Assembly (NCBI GenBank): GCA_934675585.1
Contig: CAKUQY010000023.1
Span: forward strand, 1-30,001
Reading direction: 5' to 3'
Length of the DNA: 30,001 nt
Source: an uncultured Opitutales bacterium
GTDB taxonomy: Bacteria > Verrucomicrobiota > Verrucomicrobiia > Opitutales > UBA953
Each line of letters opens with the position of its first letter. The first letter of the stretch is position 1. The position numbers were made by a program, and so were the translations under genes. Positions 24,576 to 30,001 of this stretch are shown here, one piece after another. Under the pieces are notes generated by a model, which saw only the letters and a program-made list of their open reading frames with translations, did no database searches and was not told where the DNA came from.

Positions 24576-27500
24576 TTAAAGGAAATATTGCACACCCGCT
24601 TCAAAAATCGGCTGATGCTTGTTCCCGGGAATATTTTTACCAATATTTTCACCGCGGCGCTCCGAGTGTCCCATCTTGCCCAAGACGTGTCCATCTGGCG
24701 AAATAATGCCCTCAATCGACTGCGCCGAACCATTTGGATTGTAGGTGATGTCATAACTTGGCACGCCTTTGGCATCGCAATATTGGAATGCGATTTGACC
24801 ATTTGCCGCCAATTGTTCAATCATTTTTGGGCTCGCGGTGAAATTACCTTCGCCGTGCGAAACGGGAATTGTAAACACATCGCCGACATTTACGTTGTTC
24901 AACCATGGCGATTTCACAGTCGAAACAATCGTGTGAACGTAGCGGGAAACGTGACGAGCAATGTGATTATGGAAAAGTGTTGGGCACGAATCGTCCAAAT
25001 CGCGAATTTCGCCAAATGGCACCAATCCCAATTTGATCAAAGCTTGGAAACCATTGCAAATGCCCAGCGCCAAGCCATCGCGTTCTTTCAACAAGCGATG
25101 AGTTGCGTCTTTAACCATTGCATTTTTAAACACCGCCGTAATAAATTTTCCTGAGCCGTCGGGTTCGTCGCCCGCTGAAAATCCACCAGGTATCATCAAA
25201 ATTTGTGCCTGATCAATTTTTTCAGCAAGCGCACGCAAGGATTCGTCAATGTCGTTCACCGACAAATTGCGCAAAACGAAAATCTCGGGTTCCGCTCCCG
25301 CCTCGCGGAAAACTTTCGCCGTGTCGTATTCACAATTTGTTCCTGGGAACACGGGAATGATCACGCGCGGTTTTGCCACGTGAATCTTAGCGTGAGCTTG
25401 TTTTGGACGCTCTTCGCATTTATAAATATTTGGCACGAGTGCCACGTCTTGTTGTTTTACGCGTGTCGGGAACACATTTTCAAGTGCATGTTCCCACGAC
25501 GAACGCAAATCGCGTAAAGCAACTTCGCCGTTTTCGCCCCAAGTCATCGATTTTTTAGATTGAACAACACCTAATTGCGTAAATTCCAGACCGTCCAAAT
25601 CGTCCGTTCCCGCAACTTCGAGAACCCAAGCGGCATGTTGTGTCGAGAAGAATTTTCCGTTTGGCGTTTCTTGCAAATGCACGCCCAAGCCCGAACCGAA
25701 GCTCATTTCTGCGAGTGCCGTTGCAACGCCGCCCTCACGAATTGTGCGCGCAGCCAAAACTCGTCCACTATGCACGAGTTCGTAAACTTTTTTCAACTTT
25801 GCACGCGCATCCGCCCAATCTGGCATATAATCATCGCTGTGTTTGATTGTTACACAAACAACTTTTGAACCAACCGATTTAAATTCTGGCGAAATCGCTT
25901 TCGATGCTTTGCCGGGAACGATTGCGAACGAAACCAATGTTGGCGGGACATCGAGATCTTTAAACGAACCCGACATCGAATCTTTACCGCCAATTGCACC
26001 GTTTCCTAATTCAAGTTGCGCCACGAAAGCGCCCAACAACGCTTCTAAAGGTTTTCCCCAGCGCTTTGGATCGTTGCCCAATTTTTCAAAATATTCTTGG
26101 AAAGTCAAACGCGCAGCTTCTGGATTTCCGCCCGCAGCAGCCAAACGCGCCACTGAATCGAGTACCGCATAAGCTGCGCCGTGAGCTGGCGACCAACTCG
26201 AAAGCACAGGATCAAAACCAAAAGTCATGTAAGTACAATCGTCTGTCGTTCCCGCGATGGTTGGAATCTTCGCGACCATCGCTTCTATTGGCGTTGCCTG
26301 ATGCTTGCCACCAAACGGGAACAAAACCGTTCCCGCGCCGATCGACGCGTCAAAACGTTCAATCAAACCACGCTGCGCGCAATTATTCAATTCGCCCACC
26401 GTCGAAACCCATTGCGATTTCACATCAAAGCCAAACATCGCTTTGCCGAGCAACGGATTTTTCAACGCGTCCGCCGATGAAATGTGAGCCGTCGCCTCTT
26501 GTGTTGCGCCATTTGAATCGAGGAACGAACGCAAAAGATCGACCACACATTTTCCACGAGAAATCAAACGCAAACGTCCTGTATCTGTAACATCCGCCAC
26601 GTGAGTCGATTCAAGATTTTCTTGATTCGCAGCCGCTTGGAATGCAGCCAAATCTGCGGGAGCGATCACAACAGCCATGCGCTCTTGCGATTCTGAAATT
26701 GCAACTTCTGTCGCGTTGAGACCTTCATATTTTTTGGGAACGCGATCAAGATAAACATCGAGCGATGGAGCCAATTCGCCAATCGCCACCGAAACGCCGC
26801 CTGCGCCAAAATCGTTGCAGCGTTTAATCATGTGTGAAACTTTTGGATTGCGGAAAAGACGTTGCAATTTGCGTTCTGTCGGCGCATCGCCCTTTTGCAC
26901 TTCGGCACAATTTTCGAGCGCTTTTTCTGTGTGTTCTTTCGAAGAACCTGTTGCGCCGCCGATCCCGTCGCGTCCAGTTCTGCCGCCGACGAGCACGATA
27001 ATGTCGCCTGGCACTGGCATTCCTCGGACTACATCGCATTTTTTACCCGCCGCGACAACCGCGCCGATTTCCATGCGCTTTGCGACATAACCAGGATGAT
27101 AAATTTCATGAACCATTCCCGTCGCGAGACCAATTTGGTTCCCGTAAGACGAATAACCTTGCGCCGCGCCTTGAACGATTTTGCGTTGAGGCAATTTGCC
27201 AGGAAGAGTTTGCGTAAATGGCGTTCGCGGATCTCCCGCTCCCGTCACGCGCATTGCTTGGTAAACATAACTGCGTCCCGAAAGCGGATCGCGAATCGCG
27301 CCACCAAGACACGTTGCCGCGCCGCCAAATGGCTCAATTTCTGTTGGGTGATTGTGAGTTTCGTTTTTAAACATCACAAGCCAATCTTCGGTAACGCCGT
27401 CAACCGTTACGGGAACGACAATTGAAGCGGCGTTAATTTCTTCGCTCACTTCAAGATCGTCCAACTTGCCTTGACGCTTCAATTCACGCATCGCAAGCAA

Positions 27501-28322
27501 TGCCACATCCATCAAGCAAACCGTTTTATCTTCACGCCCAAGTTCTTTGCGCAATGAAAGATATTTTTGCCAAGCCGCTTTGATTGGCTCCGTGAGCACA
27601 GAATCCTCAAAAGTAACATCCGTCAAACGAGTCAAAAATGTCGTGTGGCGACAGTGATCGCTCCAATATGTATCCAAAACGCGAATTTCCGTCAAAGTTG
27701 ACTCGCGATGCTCTTGTTCACAAAAATAATTTTGCACAAACGTAATATCTGCCAAACTCATCGCAAGACCCAATTTTTGGCGCAACGCCTCCAATTGCTC
27801 TGACGAGAAACTAAGAAATCCCTCAATTACGGGAATATCCGCAGGCGGTGGCAAAACTTGACGCAATGTTTCGGGAACGCCCAACGATGCCTCGCGGCTA
27901 TCGACAGGATTGATCAAAAACGCTTTAATGCGAGCCAAATCATCTTCCGAAATTTCACCCGAAAGCACATAAACGCGCGCCGAAGCAATCAATGGACGCT
28001 CTTTCAAGGTCATCATCTGCACACATTGCGCCGCCGAATCTGCGCGTTGGTCAAATTGCCCAGGCAAATATTCTACCGCAAAAACAACATCGCCTTCATT
28101 AACTGGCAATTCTCCCTCATAAATATCATCAATTTGTGGCTCAGCAAAAACAGTCATCAATGTTTTTTGAATATCTTCATCCGCAAGGCCATCAATATCA
28201 TAACGTTGCGCCACGCGCACGCCCGACAACGTTCCCAATGACAATGATTCGCGCAAGTCGTGCAAAACATGGTTCGCTTGTTCGCGAAAATTAACTTTTT
28301 TCTCAACAAATATACGTTTCAT
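24576..28322 (-). CDS. purL: Phosphoribosylformylglycinamidine synthase, single-chain
   Basis: This purine-synthesis enzyme converts FGAR, glutamine and ATP into FGAM. It is the large one-chain form (1248 residues from ATG 28322; an upstream in-frame ATG at 28394 adds 24 residues with no family likeness). The order is: N-terminal PurS-like domain, linker, FGAM-synthase core with LDTYWSDHCRHTTF and FKNETHNHPTEIEPFGGAATCLGG, a second ATP-binding half with GGKDSMSG, and a C-terminal class-I glutaminase domain. The glutaminase shows PGTNCEYD, GGFSAGDEPDGSG, the nucleophile in LGICNGFQ (near C1089) and SHGEGN (near H1156). It is transcribed alone, after rplS has been terminated. Motif copies are few (about eight in 3.7 kb). 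Confidence 0.97.
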   Translation of the reverse strand: MKRIFVEKKVNFREQANHVLHDLRESLSLGTLSGVRVAQRYDIDGLADEDIQKTLMTVFAEPQIDDIYEGELPVNEGDVVFAVEYLPGQFDQRADSAAQCVQMMTLKERPLIASARVYVLSGEISEDDLARIKAFLINPVDSREASLGVPETLRQVLPPPADIPVIEGFLSFSSEQLEALRQKLGLAMSLADITFVQNYFCEQEHRESTLTEIRVLDTYWSDHCRHTTFLTRLTDVTFEDSVLTEPIKAAWQKYLSLRKELGREDKTVCLMDVALLAMRELKRQGKLDDLEVSEEINAASIVVPVTVDGVTEDWLVMFKNETHNHPTEIEPFGGAATCLGGAIRDPLSGRSYVYQAMRVTGAGDPRTPFTQTLPGKLPQRKIVQGAAQGYSSYGNQIGLATGMVHEIYHPGYVAKRMEIGAVVAAGKKCDVVRGMPVPGDIIVLVGGRTGRDGIGGATGSSKEHTEKALENCAEVQKGDAPTERKLQRLFRNPKVSHMIKRCNDFGAGGVSVAIGELAPSLDVYLDRVPKKYEGLNATEVAISESQERMAVVIAPADLAAFQAAANQENLESTHVADVTDTGRLRLISRGKCVVDLLRSFLDSNGATQEATAHISSADALKNPLLGKAMFGFDVKSQWVSTVGELNNCAQRGLIERFDASIGAGTVLFPFGGKHQATPIEAMVAKIPTIAGTTDDCTYMTFGFDPVLSSWSPAHGAAYAVLDSVARLAAAGGNPEAARLTFQEYFEKLGNDPKRWGKPLEALLGAFVAQLELGNGAIGGKDSMSGSFKDLDVPPTLVSFAIVPGKASKAISPEFKSVGSKVVCVTIKHSDDYMPDWADARAKLKKVYELVHSGRVLAARTIREGGVATALAEMSFGSGLGVHLQETPNGKFFSTQHAAWVLEVAGTDDLDGLEFTQLGVVQSKKSMTWGENGEVALRDLRSSWEHALENVFPTRVKQQDVALVPNIYKCEERPKQAHAKIHVAKPRVIIPVFPGTNCEYDTAKVFREAGAEPEIFVLRNLSVNDIDESLRALAEKIDQAQILMIPGGFSAGDEPDGSGKFITAVFKNAMVKDATHRLLKERDGLALGICNGFQALIKLGLVPFGEIRDLDDSCPTLFHNHIARHVSRYVHTIVSTVKSPWLNNVNVGDVFTIPVSHGEGNFTASPKMIEQLAANGQIAFQYCDAKGVPSYDITYNPNGSAQSIEGIISPDGHVLGKMGHSERRGENIGKNIPGNKHQPIFEAGVQYFL

Positions 28323-28411
28323 AAAAAAATTTAAGCTATTACTAATATTTTCGCGCAATTGCGTTCCCGCCGCAATAATAAAAGCAATAAACACCCACCC
28401 CTCAAAAAAAA

Positions 28412-28447
28412 AAAACGTTCCCGCGAATTACTCCACGGGAACGTTTT
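28412..28447 (-). terminator. Terminator of the rpsP-trmD-rplS operon, two motif copies
   Basis: AAAACGTTCCCG (28412-28423) pairs with CGGGAACGTTTT (28436-28447), and a long T tract follows on the minus strand (28415-28404). It lies about 20 bases beyond the rplS stop. Confidence 0.85.
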
Positions 28448-28465
28448 CTGTAAAAAAATAACGAA

Positions 28466-28819
28466 TTATTCTTCGACTTCTTTAACTTTGGTTGCGTTTT
28501 TACCAACGCGACCACGAAGATAGTACAAACGTGCTTTCATTGGCTTTGATTTGCGATCGACAACCACTTTAACAACATTTGGGCTGTTCACTGGGAAAAC
28601 GCGTTCAACGCCTTCGCCAAACGCAATACGACGAACCGTAAAGGTTTCTGCAATACCCGAACCTTTGCGAGCAATTACAATGCCCGAAAAAATTTGAACA
28701 CGCTCTTTGTCGCCTTCACGAACTTTTGTGTGTACACGAACGCCATCGCCGACTTTAAAGCTTGCAAGGTCGGTCTTGATTTGGCTTTGTGTAAGAGATT
28801 TAAGAATTTGTTGATTCAT
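28466..28819 (-). CDS. rplS: Ribosomal protein L19
   Basis: A 117-residue L19 with the conserved core [35 protein letters not shown] and the end [20 protein letters not shown]. It sits at the 30S-50S interface. It is the last gene of rpsP-trmD-rplS, six bases after trmD, and holds no motif copy. Confidence 0.97.
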   Translation of the reverse strand: MNQQILKSLTQSQIKTDLASFKVGDGVRVHTKVREGDKERVQIFSGIVIARKGSGIAETFTVRRIAFGEGVERVFPVNSPNVVKVVVDRKSKPMKARLYYLRGRVGKNATKVKEVEE

Positions 28820-28825
28820 ATATTT

Positions 28826-29512
28826 TTACTTTCTTTCTAATAAATCTGGTCTGCGTTCCCGCGTTTTATTCAGCTGTTGCTCGCGCCGCCAGCGTTGAAT
28901 TTCTGCATGATTCCCCGATAAAAGCACGGAAGGAACCGGCATACCTCTAAATATTTCAGGACGCGTATATTGAGGATAACTTAAAAGTCTATCATTAAAA
29001 CAGTCTCCCGTCAATGAATTTTCTTCACCTAGCACTCCTGGAATTTGCCGAGCCAAGCAATCAACGAGCACAGCCGCTGCAATTGTGCCATTTGTCAACA
29101 CATAATCGCCAATCGAAATTTCGCGCGTAATCATCGTATCGCGAATTCTTTGGTCGATCCCTTCGTAATGTCCGCTCAACATTACAATGTGTTTTTTTAC
29201 GGACAATTCGCGCGCAATCTCATTTGTTAATGGCTCGCCATCTGGGCAAAGATAAATCACTTCGTCTGCGGGAACGCCGTCGCGTGTTTTCGCTGCCTCA
29301 ATCGCATCAACAACGGGCTGAGCCGCCATCAACATTCCCGCGCCGCCACCAAATGGGCGATCGTCAACTTTGCGATGTTTATCAGTACTCCAATTCCGAA
29401 TATCATGCAATTGAATATCTAAAATGCCATTTTTTACCGCGCGTCCCAAAATTGACTCGCCAAAAAATCCGCGAACCATTTCTGGGAAAAGTGTCAAAAT
29501 GTCAATTTTCAT
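28826..29512 (-). CDS. trmD: tRNA (guanine37-N1)-methyltransferase
   Basis: TrmD methylates G37 of tRNAs reading CNN codons, which prevents frameshifting. The start ATG 29512 gives MKIDILTLFPEMVRGFFGES, the usual N-terminus; a further in-frame ATG at 29575 would run into the rpsP stop and a hairpin. The 228-residue protein carries DDRPFGGGAGM (about 50-60) and the SAM-binding trefoil-knot residues in LSGHYEGIDQR and SIGDYVLTNGTIAA. rimM, which usually lies between rpsP and trmD, is missing here. A terminator-like hairpin sits in front of the gene. Confidence 0.96.
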   Translation of the reverse strand: MKIDILTLFPEMVRGFFGESILGRAVKNGILDIQLHDIRNWSTDKHRKVDDRPFGGGAGMLMAAQPVVDAIEAAKTRDGVPADEVIYLCPDGEPLTNEIARELSVKKHIVMLSGHYEGIDQRIRDTMITREISIGDYVLTNGTIAAAVLVDCLARQIPGVLGEENSLTGDCFNDRLLSYPQYTRPEIFRGMPVPSVLLSGNHAEIQRWRREQQLNKTRERRPDLLERK

Positions 29513-29523
29513 TATCGAGAAAC

Positions 29524-29549
29524 AAAAACGCCCCGCGTTCCCGCGAGGC
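29524..29549 (-). terminator. Hairpin between rpsP and trmD: likely attenuator with GGAA tetraloop
   Basis: On the minus strand GCCTCGCG (29549-29542), loop GGAA, CGCGGGGC (29537-29530): eight pairs including one G-T, followed by G and TTTTT (29528-29524). The tip CGCG-GGAA-CGCG is a copy of the repeat motif with a GNRA-type loop. It would reduce trmD-rplS expression relative to rpsP. Confidence 0.7.
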
Positions 29550-29575
29550 CTTTGCGCTATCTTAGCAAACTGCAA

Positions 29576-29839
29576 TTACGCAGCAGGAACTTCTGCAGCT
29601 TTGCGAGCTTTTTTGATAAGCGAACGCACGGTATCCGAAGGTTGTGCGCCACACTTTGTCCAATAATCAACGCGCTCGAGATTGACAGTAAGAGGAATTG
29701 CTTTGCCTTGAGCAGCAGGTTCATAAGTACCAACGATCTCAACAAAACGACCATCACGACGTGCTGTACTCTCGCAAACGACGAGACGATAAATTGGATG
29801 GTGAGTTGAACCGTGGCGTTGTAATCTAATACGAAGCAT
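29576..29839 (-). CDS. rpsP: Ribosomal protein S16
   Basis: An 87-residue S16 with the conserved MLRIRLQRHGSTHHPIYRLVV and FVEIVGTYEP segments and the YWTKCGAQPSDTVRSLI end. It is a 30S assembly protein and the first gene of the operon. A strong promoter lies 32-60 bases upstream, with no Shine-Dalgarno sequence in between. ffh, which often precedes it, is not in the window. Confidence 0.97.
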   Translation of the reverse strand: MLRIRLQRHGSTHHPIYRLVVCESTARRDGRFVEIVGTYEPAAQGKAIPLTVNLERVDYWTKCGAQPSDTVRSLIKKARKAAEVPAA

Positions 29840-29870
29840 AACTATATAATAATTTAAAATTGTTCATACT

Positions 29871-29899
29871 ATTAAAACGCCATTCGTCTTCTATGTCAA
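29871..29899 (-). promoter_or_regulatory. Sigma-70-type promoter of rpsP-trmD-rplS
   Basis: On the minus strand a perfect TTGACA (29899-29894), a 17-bp spacer and TTTAAT (29876-29871; five of six to TATAAT). The start site should be near 29864, giving a leader of about 25 bases, A/T-rich and without a Shine-Dalgarno sequence. Confidence 0.7.
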
Positions 29900-29920
29900 G
29901 AATTTTATTTTGCGTTCCCG

Positions 29921-29999
29921 CAAACCGCATTTCGTCATAATAAATGACACCGAAGGTTTAGTTTTTGTGAAGGAGTGAAAGTTTTATTCGTCAAATAAA
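29921..29999. repeat. Right arm of window-spanning inverted repeat
   Basis: Reverse complement of 1-79 with a single mismatch (29925 against 75); 74 bases match exactly. It begins directly beside a motif copy (29913-29919) and about 20 bases upstream of the rpsP -35 box, and runs to within two bases of the window end. Confidence 0.9.
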
Positions 30000-30001
30000 A
30001 T

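Noticed and set aside
28323..28394. 24-residue N-terminal extension of PurL
   Set aside because: No family likeness; it covers the leader with a motif copy, and MKRIFVEKK is the natural start.

Overview
The window looks like a chromosomal piece of a Verrucomicrobiota bacterium, probably a host- or gut-associated member of the Opitutae. This is an inference from three things: two proteins end in a PEP-CTERM sorting tail, there is a classical menaquinone (men) pathway, and there are three secreted glycan-degrading enzymes (GH29, GH84, GH20). No rRNA or tRNA gene is present to settle the taxonomy. Almost every gene is on the minus strand; only a truncated PEP-CTERM gene at the left edge and the GH29 gene are on the plus strand.

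Layout, left to right. 1-79 is one arm of an inverted repeat whose other arm lies at 29921-29999. 62-415 is the 3' part of a PEP-CTERM gene. 653-4049 (minus) is a menaquinone operon menB-menC-[GxxExxY gene]-menE. 4569-6320 (plus) is a secreted alpha-L-fucosidase-like GH29 enzyme. 6450-10550 (minus) is yidC-queE-menD. 10798-11559 (minus) is a second PEP-CTERM protein, followed by about 0.9 kb of non-coding, repeat-rich DNA. 12475-13818 is gdhA. 13934-18546 (minus) holds a phosphohexomutase, a small lipoprotein, a RelE-like small protein, pssA and murG. 18688-23661 (minus) is a two-gene GH20-GH84 hexosaminidase operon. 23900-29839 (minus) holds rplU-rpmA, purL and the rpsP-trmD-rplS operon.

How the genes work together: MenD, MenC, MenE and MenB supply four steps of menaquinone synthesis. 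GH29, GH84 and GH20 are exported and could together remove fucose and N-acetylhexosamine from mucin-type or other host glycans. MurG, PssA and YidC serve the cell envelope. PurL and GdhA serve nitrogen metabolism, and the ribosomal proteins, TrmD and QueE serve translation.

The most striking feature is not a gene. A short motif, consensus GCGTTCCCGC (reverse complement GCGGGAACGC), is scattered through the whole window in both orientations, inside and between genes. By eye I count about 140 copies of the 7-base core CGTTCCC/GGGAACG, roughly one per 215 bp, where about four would be expected by chance. It builds most of the rho-independent terminators, either as two facing copies forming the stem or as one copy forming the hairpin tip. 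It also forms perfect 16-18 bp palindromes, and it avoids the most conserved coding segments. It behaves like a very dense analogue of DNA-uptake sequences or of cyanobacterial HIP1. Other unusual points are the near absence of Shine-Dalgarno sequences, promoters lying almost on start codons, a GxxExxY gene wedged into the men operon, and the 74-bp perfect inverted repeat at the two window edges.
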